Notes under the pieces: model-generated | The model's database searches: none | Told to the model about the DNA's origin: nothing | What the model saw: the letters and a program-made list of their open reading frames with translations, nothing else | Shown: positions 8,735-18,510 of the stretch, one piece after another | Position numbering within the stretch: position 1 is the first letter of the stretch | Layout of the letters: each line of letters begins with the position of its first letter | Position numbers and translations under genes: made by a program | Assembly: GCF_900129235.1 (NCBI RefSeq) | Contig: NZ_FQUV01000005.1 | Span: 310,001 to 374,000 of the forward strand | Length of the DNA: 64,000 nt | Direction: 5' to 3' | From: Litoreibacter ascidiaceicola | GTDB lineage: Bacteria; Pseudomonadota; Alphaproteobacteria; Rhodobacterales; Rhodobacteraceae

Positions 8735-11425
8735 GTGAGCCTTTTCTTGAGCAACCCGACAGACCTAGATCTGGCCCAGTCGACCGAGAGCGGAGGCAAG
8801 CTGTTCGCCCGCCTGTGGCGTGGGTACTTGCGCAAACACTGGATGCTTTTCGTGCTGGCCTTCGTGTTCATGGTCATCGAAGGCAGCACCTTGGGTGCGC
8901 TCAGCTACATGCTGCAGCCGATGTTCGACCTTGTGTTCGTCGAGGGTCAGGCGAGTGCCATCTGGTGGGTCGGCATTGGAATCTTCGCACTTTTCGTCAT
9001 CCGCGGCATTACCGGCATCATCCATAAGAGCATTCTGACCGGCGTGTCTTTCCGTGCCTCAACAGAGGTGCAGGTCGACCTGCTGCGGCACACGCTGACC
9101 CTTGATAACGCGTTCCACTCCCGCACCTCGCCCGGCTCCATGATCGAGCGGGTTCAGGGGGATGTGACTGCGATCCAAACCCTTTGGAACATGATCCTTG
9201 TGAGTGCTGGCCGCGACCTTATTGCGCTGCTGTCGCTTCTGGGCGTGGCGTTGTCGATTGATTGGAAATGGACGCTGGTGGCGATCATTGGCGCCCCGAT
9301 GTTGGTAATCCCCAGCCTGCTGGTTCAACGCTATGTGCGACGCAAATCGAACTACCTGCGCGACGTGGCTGGCAAACGGACCACCCGTCTGGACGAAGTA
9401 TTTCACGGCGTCACCCCGATCAAACTGAACCGGATGGAAGAGTATCAGGTCGAGAATTTCTCTGGTCTGTCAGATACATGGGTAAAAGCGACGATCAAAA
9501 CTACCATCGGGCAAGCCACCGTGCCGGCCTTGGTTGATTTCGCCGTGGGATTCGGCTTTTTCTGCGTCTTGCTATACGGCGGCCCGCAAATCATTGCGGG
9601 CGAGAAAACCATTGGTCAGTTCATGAGCTTCTTCACTGCCATGTCACTGGCCTTTCAACCCATGCGCCGCTTGGGCGGAGTTTTGGGCTATTGGGAAATG
9701 ATGATCGCCAGCCTCAGCCGAATCTTCGGGCTGTTTGATACCAAACCCGCCGTGGCGGATCGAACATCTGACGAAGCCGTACTGGATGGCTCCTCCATCG
9801 TCTTCGACGATGCCTCTTTGTCCTATGGTGACAAAGCCGTGTTGAACGGCCTAAGTTTCACCGCGAATTCTGGCACCACCACAGCGCTGGTTGGGGCGTC
9901 AGGGGCGGGCAAGAGCACCGTGTTCAACGTCCTCACCCGTTTGGTTGATCCGGCAAGCGGCAAGATCACGATCGGAGGCGTGGACGTCAAAGACATGCCC
10001 CTGTCGCAACTGCGCGGCTTGTTCTCGGTCGTGTCGCAAGATGCATTGTTGTTCGATGAGACGCTGCGTGAAAATATCCTGCTGGGTCGTGAAGACGTCG
10101 ATGACGCGCAGCTAAAACAGGTGCTGGACGATGCACATGTCAGCGATTTCCTGAAAGACCTGCCCGACGGGTTGGAAACCGCTGTCGGCCCACGAGGCAG
10201 CAACCTGTCGGGCGGGCAGCGCCAACGCGTCGCCATTGCCCGTGCGCTGCTGCGTGACACACCGATTCTGTTGTTGGACGAGGCGACCAGCGCCTTGGAC
10301 GCCGAATCCGAAAAGGTGGTCCAAAAGGCTTTGGAACGACTTTCCAAAGGCCGCACAACGCTGGTTATTGCCCACCGCTTGTCCACTGTTCGCGATGCGG
10401 ACCAAATTCTTGTGCTTGATCACGGTAAGCTGGCGGAAAGCGGGCCGCATGACGAATTGATCGGCAAGGCCGGTATCTACGCCCGTCTGCACGACCTGCA
10501 ATTCCAAACAGGCACCAAGCCTTTCACCGGAGATATCCCCGTGACGTCCAAGACTTTCACGCGCAGCACTGGCTCCGGCATCTGGCGCAGCCTAAACGGC
10601 AAAGAGCGCAATCTTGATGATGCCGATGACAAGCTGCCGTTCGGTCATTTTGCCCCGAATGCGGTGCAACGCGGTATGATTTCACTGGGCAAATCAACCC
10701 CGCTCAAACGCGGGGTGTTTCGTGGTGGGTGGACTTCTTCAGTGCTCGCTGCCGGACGTGGGAAGCTAGATATTTACTTCCGCGACTGCGCCTACCGCAT
10801 CCGCGGCGAGAACAACCTTATCGAATACGGTCTCCTTCTGAACCCGGACTATAACGGCGAGGATTTGGACTTCCTGACAAAAGACGCGCCGGTTGATGCC
10901 AATTTCCTGGACCTTGGTTGCAACATCGGGCTGTATGCCCAACCCATGGCCCGTAGCGCGCCGCAGGGCCGCACGCTTGCCATCGACGCAAACCCGCTGA
11001 TGGTGGACCGCCTGTCGTGGAACGCTGAGGCCAGCGGGTTGGGCAATCTGACCGTGTTCCACTGCGCTGTCAGCGATCAGGAAGGGCGAGGCGACCTGCA
11101 AATCCGCAAGGATGATCTGGCAATCGTTGCAGTTGAAGAAACACCCGACGGGGAAATGCCTGTGCGTCGTCTTGATGCCCTGCTGGAAGAGCACGGGATT
11201 ACGGCGATCTATGGCTTGAAAATCGACATCGAAGGGCATGAGGACAAAGCATTGGTGCCCTTCATGGAGACCGCACCCGACGCATTGCTACCGCACCGGA
11301 TTGTCATTGAGCACCCCTACCCTGACGCGGATTATCCCGGCTGCACCAAGGCCTTCGCAGCGCGTGGATATGTTTTGGTCACGCGTACCCGAAACAACTC
11401 GCTATACGAGTTACCAAGCGCCTAA
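8735..11425 (+). CDS. Fusion protein: MsbA-like ABC exporter (permease and ATPase) with C-terminal FkbM methyltransferase
   Basis: This 896-residue protein joins two families. Residues 1 to about 340 form a six-helix exporter permease domain. Residues about 350-590 form an ABC ATPase with Walker A GASGAGKST (about 387-395), signature LSGGQRQR (about 491-498), Walker B LLLDEATSALD and the AHRLSTV switch. A linker of about 130 residues leads to an FkbM-type SAM-dependent methyltransferase (FLDLGCNIGLYA from about residue 723; the LKIDIEGHE motif near 830). Start is GTG at 8735; an ATG at 8733 is out of frame. Inference: export of a lipid-linked or glycan substrate that is also methylated. No stop codon or frame change separates the halves, and two glycosyltransferase genes converge on its 3' end. 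Confidence 0.9.
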   Translation: MSLFLSNPTDLDLAQSTESGGKLFARLWRGYLRKHWMLFVLAFVFMVIEGSTLGALSYMLQPMFDLVFVEGQASAIWWVGIGIFALFVIRGITGIIHKSILTGVSFRASTEVQVDLLRHTLTLDNAFHSRTSPGSMIERVQGDVTAIQTLWNMILVSAGRDLIALLSLLGVALSIDWKWTLVAIIGAPMLVIPSLLVQRYVRRKSNYLRDVAGKRTTRLDEVFHGVTPIKLNRMEEYQVENFSGLSDTWVKATIKTTIGQATVPALVDFAVGFGFFCVLLYGGPQIIAGEKTIGQFMSFFTAMSLAFQPMRRLGGVLGYWEMMIASLSRIFGLFDTKPAVADRTSDEAVLDGSSIVFDDASLSYGDKAVLNGLSFTANSGTTTALVGASGAGKSTVFNVLTRLVDPASGKITIGGVDVKDMPLSQLRGLFSVVSQDALLFDETLRENILLGREDVDDAQLKQVLDDAHVSDFLKDLPDGLETAVGPRGSNLSGGQRQRVAIARALLRDTPILLLDEATSALDAESEKVVQKALERLSKGRTTLVIAHRLSTVRDADQILVLDHGKLAESGPHDELIGKAGIYARLHDLQFQTGTKPFTGDIPVTSKTFTRSTGSGIWRSLNGKERNLDDADDKLPFGHFAPNAVQRGMISLGKSTPLKRGVFRGGWTSSVLAAGRGKLDIYFRDCAYRIRGENNLIEYGLLLNPDYNGEDLDFLTKDAPVDANFLDLGCNIGLYAQPMARSAPQGRTLAIDANPLMVDRLSWNAEASGLGNLTVFHCAVSDQEGRGDLQIRKDDLAIVAVEETPDGEMPVRRLDALLEEHGITAIYGLKIDIEGHEDKALVPFMETAPDALLPHRIVIEHPYPDADYPGCTKAFAARGYVLVTRTRNNSLYELPSA

Positions 11426-12150
11426 GTGTGTTTGCGCGATAGCGTTGCGACTTGGTTTCGATAGGTCCAGCGCTTCGCCGCTGCGATCAGTTTTTGCCAC
11501 AAACTCCGTTTGCGTGACACCGTGCTGCCACCAGATTCCTGCGTCAGATCGGACACCCCAGATGGCACAACGCAATGCGGGCGCACGCCTGTTTCCCAGA
11601 ATAGCTGAAGAAAGCCGTCAACCGGCCGGTCAATCTGTTCGCTTGCGGAAAGCAGTGAGCGGGCGGCGTCCAAGCTGACGAGTTGCGCCGAAGTCCGCAA
11701 GGGAATGACCTGAGGTAGGATGATCGCGACGGGGCCGGATTGCTCCACCACGGAAAACGGTGGTTTGACCGCCCGTACTTGCAACTGGATGTAGCCCAAT
11801 TCGGCAATATGGGATTCCGCCATAGCAAGCGCCGCGCGAAATTCAGCTGGGTTGATAGCGACGTCATCTTCAAGGATGAGCGCCACTTTTACGTCATTGT
11901 CGACCATGTGGCGCCAGACGCTGCGATGGCTTTCAAAACAGCCAACCTCGCCCATGGACAGCGAAAACGGGTAGGCTGGCTGAAACAGCGCTGGGCCGGA
12001 TATGAAATGGTCCCGCACCGCCGAGTCCATCGCCGCCCCGTCACACGCAGGCCAGATGCGCGCCGGATAGGGTGATTCCTGCATCATGGTATCAACATGA
12101 GGGCGGCGTGCGGAGGCGCGTTCCAGATGGATGATAAAGGTTTCGGTCAC
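11422..12150 (-). CDS. Glycosyltransferase family 25 (LPS-biosynthesis type)
   Basis: This 242-residue protein opens with TETFIIHLERASARR and carries the central VGCFESHRSVWRHM and LILEDDVAI motifs typical of GT25 enzymes of lipo-oligosaccharide synthesis. It starts with GTG, whose GTGA overlaps the stop codon of the upstream GT4 gene by 4 bases (12147-12150), so translation is coupled. Its 3' end overlaps the ABC/FkbM fusion by 4 bases in convergent orientation. Donor and acceptor sugars cannot be told from the sequence. Cytoplasmic, acting on a membrane-bound glycan. Confidence 0.88.
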   Translation of the reverse strand: MTETFIIHLERASARRPHVDTMMQESPYPARIWPACDGAAMDSAVRDHFISGPALFQPAYPFSLSMGEVGCFESHRSVWRHMVDNDVKVALILEDDVAINPAEFRAALAMAESHIAELGYIQLQVRAVKPPFSVVEQSGPVAIILPQVIPLRTSAQLVSLDAARSLLSASEQIDRPVDGFLQLFWETGVRPHCVVPSGVSDLTQESGGSTVSRKRSLWQKLIAAAKRWTYRNQVATLSRKHT

Positions 12151-13208
12151 TGGCGGGCTGCCTCGTTCCAGAGCTGTTGATAGACCGCGTTTATGCCATT
12201 GACCTCGGTTTGAATTCCATAGCTATCGCGCGCGACTTGAATAGCGCGGCGTGACATTGCCTCAAGCAGCGACTTATCGCTCAACAAGCTCCGGATCTCG
12301 TTAACTGCGCCATACACATCGCCAAGCGACACCACGCGACCAGCCTCGCCCTGCGCAGAGAACGCGCGGAAATAACCGGTATCGGTTGCGACAAACGGCA
12401 CGCCTGAGGCCATGGCTTCTAGCGGTGTCATTCCGTAGCCTTCGTAGCGCGGCATGGGCACCAGAAGGCTAAGGCCGCGCAGGATTTTTGACAGGTTTTT
12501 AGGCTCTATTTCACCTGGAAACAGGATACGTTCCGACAGTCCCGAAGCTTCCACGCGCGCCTTGAGGTCGGCCAAAAACGTCTCGTGCGACCTGCCAGCG
12601 CGGCCAATGACCAACGCAGTAGCGTCAGGATGGGATGGCAACACACGGATCATTGCTTCGACAAACTGGTCGGTACCTTTTTCGGGTCTAATACGCCCGA
12701 CGGCGGCTATCCCGCGTTTGCCGGGGAAACGTGTCGCGGCCCAAGCAGCGGCCCTGTTTTCGGTGGGATGAAAAGCATCCGTATCCACGCCATGGGGCAC
12801 GATTGCGCGAACATGTGGCACGTATTCTGCGGCGGCTTTGGTCGTCGCAATAACGGCATCCATGCGCGAGATCAGCCAACGCGGAAATGCCGAATGCCGT
12901 CGCTGCGCGGCCGAGGTGAAAACGATCTTTATCGGCAGCCTGAGCACGTCGCGCGTCCAGATCGCCGCGCGCATTTCGGTATTGCGTCGCACATGCCAGA
13001 TCGAGAAGGGGTATCCATCGGGCGCAGTGCGAGACAGAGCACGGGCAGTTTTCAAGTCGATCGGTTTAGGACATTCCGGCAAAGGCTGGCCTACCAGACG
13101 CAGATCAAGCCCCTTTGCCTGCGCGCGCACAACCCCTGCGGCGGTCGCGGATACGCCGGTGAAGTTCTTGTTGAAGTTGGTTACAAAAATAGGCGGCGTC
13201 TGGGTCAT
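12147..13208 (-). CDS. Glycosyltransferase family 4
   Basis: This 353-residue protein has a GT-B fold pattern. The C-terminal half carries AVGRIRPEKGTDQFVEAM, LVIGRAGRSHETF and the nucleotide-sugar-binding EX7E element in YEGYGMTPLEAMASG, typical of retaining GT4 enzymes. The N-terminal acceptor half holds VPHGVDTDAFHP at its end. It is translationally coupled to the downstream GT25 gene. With the ABC-FkbM fusion opposite, it suggests a small surface-glycan (LPS core-like) locus. Substrates are unknown. Confidence 0.9.
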   Translation of the reverse strand: MTQTPPIFVTNFNKNFTGVSATAAGVVRAQAKGLDLRLVGQPLPECPKPIDLKTARALSRTAPDGYPFSIWHVRRNTEMRAAIWTRDVLRLPIKIVFTSAAQRRHSAFPRWLISRMDAVIATTKAAAEYVPHVRAIVPHGVDTDAFHPTENRAAAWAATRFPGKRGIAAVGRIRPEKGTDQFVEAMIRVLPSHPDATALVIGRAGRSHETFLADLKARVEASGLSERILFPGEIEPKNLSKILRGLSLLVPMPRYEGYGMTPLEAMASGVPFVATDTGYFRAFSAQGEAGRVVSLGDVYGAVNEIRSLLSDKSLLEAMSRRAIQVARDSYGIQTEVNGINAVYQQLWNEAARQ

Positions 13209-13259
13209 GTCATTTGACTACGCGAGGGAAGCGCGGCGTGCAAACTGTAAGCGAAGCCG

Positions 13260-13628
13260 CTACCGTCTGACCGCTGCCAGTCCGAGCAATAGCCATCCAA
13301 GCAACCCTTGGCTATGCGCTGAAAGGTTGGCATCCGCTTGAAAGCTGAGCAGCCGTAAGATGTGACGAGGCCCCGGCGGCCAGCCAATGACCCATTGCGC
13401 CGGCAAACCGTCGATGATGACGCGGTAATACTGGTAGTAAATTTGCGGGGACAGCCAGACGAAGCTGGCAAACACGGCCACCCCAATCACGATCCGCAGT
13501 ATCAGTGGCCGTTTGGCACCAAGCCGCCATGCAACGTAGCCCCAGCACAGCATCAGGCCCGCGGACATTGCGACAAGCCCGATCTGTTGCGGGGCCGTTA
13601 GCGTGAAAAAGCTGTCGGATTCATACAA
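13260..13628 (-). CDS. Small membrane protein of unknown function
   Basis: This 122-residue protein has three hydrophobic segments: IGLVAMSAGLMLCWGYVAW, ILRIVIGVAVFASFVWLSP and a C-terminal GLLGWLLLGLAAV. The family is not recognised. It begins 8 bases after the stop of the cupin gene on the same strand and lies 51 bases before the GT4 start, so it could belong to either transcript. The ATG at 13628 has only a weak AGAG upstream. Confidence 0.6.
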   Translation of the reverse strand: MYESDSFFTLTAPQQIGLVAMSAGLMLCWGYVAWRLGAKRPLILRIVIGVAVFASFVWLSPQIYYQYYRVIIDGLPAQWVIGWPPGPRHILRLLSFQADANLSAHSQGLLGWLLLGLAAVRR

Positions 13629-13636
13629 ATCAGGCT

Positions 13637-14323
13637 CTAATCTGGCGCAAAGTCAGGTTTTTTCGCATATGGGATATGCCCCAGCTTCATCCAGACCCGT
13701 GTACCATTGTCACCTGCGTCAGCACGCAAGGTTGCGCCCATGGGCAGCCTTAGCCAATCATGTTTCTCCAAGTCATCGCCACCCTCGGTGGCCGAACCTT
13801 CCAGAACCAGAATCTCTCCGCCGTCGGGCAAGTCCAGTTCGATAGACGCACCTGCCTCCCACGCTTCAACACGAACCTCTTCGCGACCGTCACGGAACAA
13901 GACTGCGGAACGCACACCGTGTCGATCAGTGTCCGGCTCAAAGTCGAGGGCATTCATATCGGTGGTCACGGCGGTTCGGTCGTCCATATCGAACTGCCAC
14001 AGCTTCACAAATATTGTACAGCCATCCTTTGACCCCGGCGTGTGGCTGGAGGTTGGAGGATTGCGAACATAGGTCCCAACTGGGAAGTCGCCATGTTCGT
14101 CTTGAAAAACGCCCTCAAGCACGATGAATTCTTCGCCACCTGTGTGGGTGTGGGCGGAAAAATGGCTGTCGGGCGCGTAGCGCACAATCGTCGTGGCCCG
14201 CGCAACCTCGTCCCCGATGCGATCGAGCATGCGCCTGTCGACACCGCGCATTGGCGACGCGGCCCAATCTATTTGATCGGTGTGGACAACGACGCGTTGT
14301 GAAAAGTCTGAATTCAGGTCCAT
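13637..14323 (-). CDS. ChrR-like double-cupin protein
   Basis: This 228-residue protein has two cupin repeats. The first carries the metal-binding pattern HFSAHTHTGGEEFIVLEG and a GTYVRNPPTSSHTPGS segment, as in the cupin domain of ChrR. The second (SIELDLPDGGEILVLEGSA) lacks the histidines. The ChrR N-terminal anti-sigma zinc domain is absent, so it is not an obvious anti-sigma factor. Start at 14323 is chosen because GGAGG lies 5 bases upstream; a Met 13 codons earlier has no ribosome site. Role unknown: perhaps a metal-dependent isomerase, dioxygenase or sensor-like cupin. Confidence 0.8.
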   Translation of the reverse strand: MDLNSDFSQRVVVHTDQIDWAASPMRGVDRRMLDRIGDEVARATTIVRYAPDSHFSAHTHTGGEEFIVLEGVFQDEHGDFPVGTYVRNPPTSSHTPGSKDGCTIFVKLWQFDMDDRTAVTTDMNALDFEPDTDRHGVRSAVLFRDGREEVRVEAWEAGASIELDLPDGGEILVLEGSATEGGDDLEKHDWLRLPMGATLRADAGDNGTRVWMKLGHIPYAKKPDFAPD

Positions 14324-14410
14324 GTCGGCCTCCGCTGGGATTTGGTCCAAGCTAACGGGCATTCGAGCGAAGGCAATCCGGCCACACGGCTATGTGACGC
14401 GCTGACCCGC

Positions 14411-15361
14411 CTATTTCTTCGGCTGGAACGGCTTCATGAAGGACCCAATACGCGGCGATGTTCCCGTCTCAGGGCGTGACCGCGTGTTGAGAACAGGGGT
14501 TCCTGATGTCGTGGACCGGCTTTCGCGCAGCACGATATACATGCCGCTGGCGATGATAATGGCGGAGCCTACGAGCGTTCCAAAGTCAGGCCATTCATCA
14601 AAGAACAACGCGCCGTAGACCGTCGCCCAAAGGATCTGGCTATACTGCATTGGCGCGACAATCACGGCTTCGCCGGTATTGTAGGCTCCGATCAAGAAGC
14701 GGCCAGCGATCCATGCGAAAACTGCGACGATGGCAATGAGCCCAAGGTCTTCGATTGGCATCGGCACGTAAACTGTTGGCAGCAATGCCCCCATCACCAG
14801 AAAGTTTGCCATCATTGGATAGAGCATGATCACAACCGTCCGCTCTTCACGCCCGATCTTGCGCACGATCACCGAGGCAAATGCCCCGCCAACTGCGCAA
14901 GCAAGCGCCGCCAGGTGGCCCAAACCAAGCTCTGTCTGTCCAGGGCGCAGCACGACCAAGACACCGCAGAGGCCCACCAATACGGCAAGCCAACGACGCA
15001 GGCGAACCTCCTCCCCCAGAATCGGGATGGCGAGGACGGTAATTAACAAGGGCGAGGCGAATATGATGGCGTAGACTTGCGCCAAGGGCAGGACCGAAAA
15101 CGCATAGAACGCTGAGAATCCGGTGATCACGGCAGCAACTGTCCGCGCAACCATCCAATACGGGTGCCGCGGTATCAGTGTCCCGCTGGTCTGGTCCCGT
15201 AACAGCCAAAGCGTGGCCAACGGAAAGCTGAGGACAACCGAAAAGAACACGATCTGTATGGGCGAGTATGTCCCGCCCAATACTTTGATGACGATGTCAT
15301 GCGTCGCGAAAATTCCGAACGCAACCAGTGCAAGCAATGCGCCTTTTGCATTCGGAGTCAT
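14411..15361 (-). CDS. DMT-superfamily (EamA) transporter
   Basis: This 316-residue protein has ten predicted helices in two EamA halves, beginning MTPNAKGALLALVAFGIFA. Characteristic segments include YTLLPLAQ-like VLPLAQVYAIIFASPLL and PILGEEVRLRRWLAVLVG. Family members export amino acids or other small metabolites across the inner membrane. The start at 15361 follows AGGGG and lies just 10 bases after the leuB stop, so it is probably co-transcribed with leuB. The longer frame from 15406 overlaps leuB. An export role for a leucine-pathway product is a guess from position only. Confidence 0.88.
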   Translation of the reverse strand: MTPNAKGALLALVAFGIFATHDIVIKVLGGTYSPIQIVFFSVVLSFPLATLWLLRDQTSGTLIPRHPYWMVARTVAAVITGFSAFYAFSVLPLAQVYAIIFASPLLITVLAIPILGEEVRLRRWLAVLVGLCGVLVVLRPGQTELGLGHLAALACAVGGAFASVIVRKIGREERTVVIMLYPMMANFLVMGALLPTVYVPMPIEDLGLIAIVAVFAWIAGRFLIGAYNTGEAVIVAPMQYSQILWATVYGALFFDEWPDFGTLVGSAIIIASGMYIVLRESRSTTSGTPVLNTRSRPETGTSPRIGSFMKPFQPKK

Positions 15362-15371
15362 TAGCAATCCC

Positions 15372-16478
15372 CTACAGGCTGGCGTCCAGCGCGGCCAGAA
15401 TGACATCGCCCATTTCGGTGGTGGATACGGGTGTGCCGCCGTCAGGGCCCATCAGGTCGGCGGTGCGAACACCATCAGCTAGAACCTTCTCGACGGCCTT
15501 TTCCAGACGGGTCGCTTCTTCGCCTTCGTCGAACGAATAGCGCAGGGCCATTGCAAAGCTGAGGATACAGGCGATCGGGTTGGCTTTGCCTTGACCCGTG
15601 ATGTCCGGGGCGGAGCCGTGTACCGGCTCGTAAAGTGCCTTCGGGCGACCTTCAGCATTGGGCAGGCCCAGCGACGCGGACGGCAACATGCCAAGGCTAC
15701 CGGTCAACATGGCGGCGCAGTCGGACAGCACGTCACCGAACAGGTTGTCTGTAACGATCACGTCGAACTGTTTGGGCGCACGGACCAGCTGCATTGCACC
15801 GTTGTCGGCATACATGTGGGACAGTTCCACATCCGGATATTCCGCGTCATGGATTTCCTGAACCACATCGCGCCACAGGATGCCGGACTCCATCACGTTG
15901 GCTTTTTCCATGGAGCAAACCTTGTTGCTCCGCTTGCGTGCCAGCTCGAATGCGGAACGGGCGACGCGCGCAATCTCGGACTCGGTGTAGCGTTGCGTGT
16001 TCACACCCACGCGCTCGTTGCCCTCTTTGTGGATACCGCGAGGCTCCCCGAAATACACGCCAGAGGTCAGTTCGCGGACGATCATGATGTCGAGACCGGA
16101 CACGATATCTTTCTTCAACGAGGAGAAGTCGGCCAAGGCATCGAAACACTGGGCAGGGCGCAAGTTCGAGAACAGGTCCATCTCTTTGCGCAAGCGCAGA
16201 AGGCCGCGTTCCGGCTTCACCGAGAAGTCGAGATTGTCGTATTTCGGGCCGCCAACGGCACCCAGCAGAACCGCATCAACTTCCATCGCGCGGGCCATGG
16301 TTTCATCCGACAGCGGCACGCCATGCTTGTCATAGGCAGCGCCGCCAACAAGGTCAGTTTCCACGTCGAACTTCAAATCACGCTTTTCACCGAACCAGTC
16401 GATGATACGCGTCACTTGCGCCATTACTTCAGGGCCGATGCCGTCGCCCGGCAGGATCAGGATGGAAGGGTTGGACAT
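15372..16478 (-). CDS. leuB: 3-isopropylmalate dehydrogenase
   Basis: This 368-residue enzyme oxidatively decarboxylates 3-isopropylmalate with NAD+ in leucine synthesis. It shows the opening [24 protein letters not shown], the substrate-site arginines in [17 protein letters not shown], the catalytic Tyr/Lys and Asp motifs [11 protein letters not shown] and [19 protein letters not shown], and the NAD-binding [17 protein letters not shown]. Length is normal. The ATG at 16478 follows GGAGCGCAGTCC. leuC and leuD lie 6-10 kb away on the same strand. Confidence 0.97.
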   Translation of the reverse strand: MSNPSILILPGDGIGPEVMAQVTRIIDWFGEKRDLKFDVETDLVGGAAYDKHGVPLSDETMARAMEVDAVLLGAVGGPKYDNLDFSVKPERGLLRLRKEMDLFSNLRPAQCFDALADFSSLKKDIVSGLDIMIVRELTSGVYFGEPRGIHKEGNERVGVNTQRYTESEIARVARSAFELARKRSNKVCSMEKANVMESGILWRDVVQEIHDAEYPDVELSHMYADNGAMQLVRAPKQFDVIVTDNLFGDVLSDCAAMLTGSLGMLPSASLGLPNAEGRPKALYEPVHGSAPDITGQGKANPIACILSFAMALRYSFDEGEEATRLEKAVEKVLADGVRTADLMGPDGGTPVSTTEMGDVILAALDASL

Positions 16479-16545
16479 GGACTGCGCTCCGTCAAAAAAT
16501 GAGTCCTCAGCGGGGTATCGCGCACGGCCTATGGGGTCAAGGTTG

Positions 16546-17472
16546 CTAGGGTGAATGCATGATCGGAATAGAGTTGTCTTGCGACAGATCCGGCTTCAAT
16601 CCGTTCTCCAAAACCTTCCAAACCGCCGCAACACGAGGGGTGTGCCGAAGGGCCTCGTGCGTGGTCAACCACAGCTCCAATCCGGGAACCGGAAAATGAG
16701 GAAGTACAGCCTCAACCTCAGGCATGCGCGCGCCCAGATTGCAGGCCATTACGCCGATACCGGCCCCAGCGCGGATCATCTCGCAATGCACTTGTTGCGC
16801 ATCACACCGGAATGCAAAATCTTGTCGCGTTAACTGCCACCCCAACTTCGCGGCACCGCGAATAAACCGCTCGGAACGATCGTAGCCCAGCAAGTCATGC
16901 TGCATTAGTTCTTCGATATTGGACGGTGTGCCGCGACGCTCCAGATAGCTTTTCGCTGCAAAGAACCCCAGTTTCAGAATGCCTATTTTCTTTGTAATCA
17001 CCTCAAGTTGGGTCGGGCGGTACATGCGGACAGCGATATCCGCTTCGCGGAACAACAGGTTCTCGCTTAGGTCCGTGGCGTTCAATTCGATCTGGATATC
17101 GGGATGATCAATACGCAAACGGGCCAACACGGGTGGCAGGGAGTATAGCGCCGTGAAGTCACTCGCGGTGATGCGCACTGTCCCTTGCAAAGAGTTGTCA
17201 TGTCCCGCCGCTGCTGTCGCCAAACCCGAAGCAGCTTCTGCCATTGCCGTCGCATGGGGAAGAAGCGCCTCGCCCTCGCCCGTAAGGCTCAACCCTTTTG
17301 GCTGGCGGTAGAACAAGGCAATGCCAAGCTGCTCCTCCATCGCTTTTACCTGTCGACCCAAAGTCGGCTGGCTCACACCCAAGGCACGCGCTGCACCTGA
17401 TAGCGAGCCCTCGGCCACCACCGAGAGGAAGGCTTGGATCAACGTCCAATCGAGTCTGTCTATACGTTCCAT
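16546..17472 (-). CDS. LysR-family transcriptional regulator
   Basis: This 308-residue protein has the N-terminal winged helix-turn-helix ([21 protein letters not shown], with [15 protein letters not shown]) and a periplasmic-binding-like effector domain (VRITASDF onward). It is divergent from the NAD(P)-binding epimerase-like gene at 17566, the usual arrangement for a LysR regulator and its target. One of two palindromes in the 93-base intergenic region overlaps its own ATG, suggesting autoregulation. The inducer is unknown. Confidence 0.92.
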   Translation of the reverse strand: MERIDRLDWTLIQAFLSVVAEGSLSGAARALGVSQPTLGRQVKAMEEQLGIALFYRQPKGLSLTGEGEALLPHATAMAEAASGLATAAAGHDNSLQGTVRITASDFTALYSLPPVLARLRIDHPDIQIELNATDLSENLLFREADIAVRMYRPTQLEVITKKIGILKLGFFAAKSYLERRGTPSNIEELMQHDLLGYDRSERFIRGAAKLGWQLTRQDFAFRCDAQQVHCEMIRAGAGIGVMACNLGARMPEVEAVLPHFPVPGLELWLTTHEALRHTPRVAAVWKVLENGLKPDLSQDNSIPIMHSP

Positions 17473-17525
17473 TCATATATGAATATCAGACATCCGAATT
17501 TTGGCAATTTCATTTCATATTTGAA
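17472..17525. promoter_or_regulatory. Twin palindromes between the LysR gene and its divergent neighbour
   Basis: TTCATATATGAA (17472-17483, perfect palindrome) and TTCATATTTGAA (17514-17525, one symmetry mismatch) share the form TTCAnATnTGAA. Their centres are exactly 42 bases apart, i.e. four helical turns. This fits a LysR-type recognition plus activation site pair. The first overlaps the LysR start codon; the second lies about 40 bases before the epimerase-like ATG. Confidence 0.65.
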
Positions 17526-17565
17526 TGAGTGACGTTAAGGCAATTCCGCTTCAGGAGATTTCAAG

Positions 17566-18510
17566 ATGACCAAAACTGTTCTCATTCTCGGCGCTAACGG
17601 TCGCTTTGGCCGCAATGCCGCTGCCGCATTTTCATGGGCAAACTGGAACGTCATCCGCTTCGACCGCGCAACAGATGCACTTCCGGATGCCGCGTGGGGG
17701 GCCGACATAATCGTCAACGCGTGGAACCCCGCCTATCCCGATTGGGCGAAACTGGTACCACAACTGACCAAGCAAATCATCGACACGGCCAAGGATACCG
17801 GTGCCACAGTTCTGATTCCAGGGAACCTTTACAACTACGGCGCTGATATGCCCGCAGAGCTGAACGAAGCGACGCAACACAGACCGACAGGCCCCTTGGG
17901 TGAAATTCGCGAAACTATGGAGCGCGCCTATAAAGACGCGGGAGTGCGAACGATTGTGCTACGTGCAGGCGACTTCATCGACACTTCTGCAAGCGGGAAT
18001 TGGTATGACAAAGTCATCACTGCGAAACTCCGCAAACGCTTCGTCGACTACCCCGGCGATCTGGACACGCCGCACTCTTGGGCCTTTTTGCATGATCTGG
18101 CCGACGCAGCCGTGATGCTGGCCGAGCAAGCTGATGACCTGCCCGACTTCTTCGACATCAACTTTCCCGGATACACCCTGACCGCACGGGAGCTTCACCA
18201 TGCATTGGAGCAGGTCACCGAGCGGCAATTAGCCTTACGTCAAATGCCATGGTGGCCATTGCTGGCGGCCAAGCCATTCTGGCCAATGGCAAAACCGCTG
18301 CTGGAAACACGCTACCTTTGGAACACTCCGCATAGTGTCAAATCGAAGCGCTTCGCCGATCTTCTTCCAGATTTTGTGCCAACGCCGTTGCATGACGCCA
18401 TCGCAGCATCATTGCAAGGTAACGTCGACCCAGACCGGATAGTGCCGCGACTCTCCGGAACTCTGCGGCGTCCGTTCAACTTTTGCTGCCCGTACTCGAA
18501 GGCGACGTGA
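17566..18510 (+). CDS. NAD(P)-binding SDR/epimerase-like oxidoreductase
   Basis: This 314-residue atypical SDR has the N-terminal nucleotide-binding motif VLILGANGRFGRNAAAAF and NAWNPAYPDW, GNLYNYGAD and RAGDF segments typical of epimerase-like NAD(P)-binding proteins. The canonical YxxxK is replaced by a YNYG-type motif, so this may be a reductase or a regulatory member. GGAG precedes the ATG at 17566. It is probably controlled by the divergent LysR protein. Its 3' end overlaps the convergent exo/endonuclease-like gene by about 100 bases. Confidence 0.82.
   Translation: MTKTVLILGANGRFGRNAAAAFSWANWNVIRFDRATDALPDAAWGADIIVNAWNPAYPDWAKLVPQLTKQIIDTAKDTGATVLIPGNLYNYGADMPAELNEATQHRPTGPLGEIRETMERAYKDAGVRTIVLRAGDFIDTSASGNWYDKVITAKLRKRFVDYPGDLDTPHSWAFLHDLADAAVMLAEQADDLPDFFDINFPGYTLTARELHHALEQVTERQLALRQMPWWPLLAAKPFWPMAKPLLETRYLWNTPHSVKSKRFADLLPDFVPTPLHDAIAASLQGNVDPDRIVPRLSGTLRRPFNFCCPYSKAT

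Noticed and set aside
15591-16502. 303-residue open frame opposite leuB
   Set aside because: Antisense shadow with His/Val-rich composition typical of such frames.
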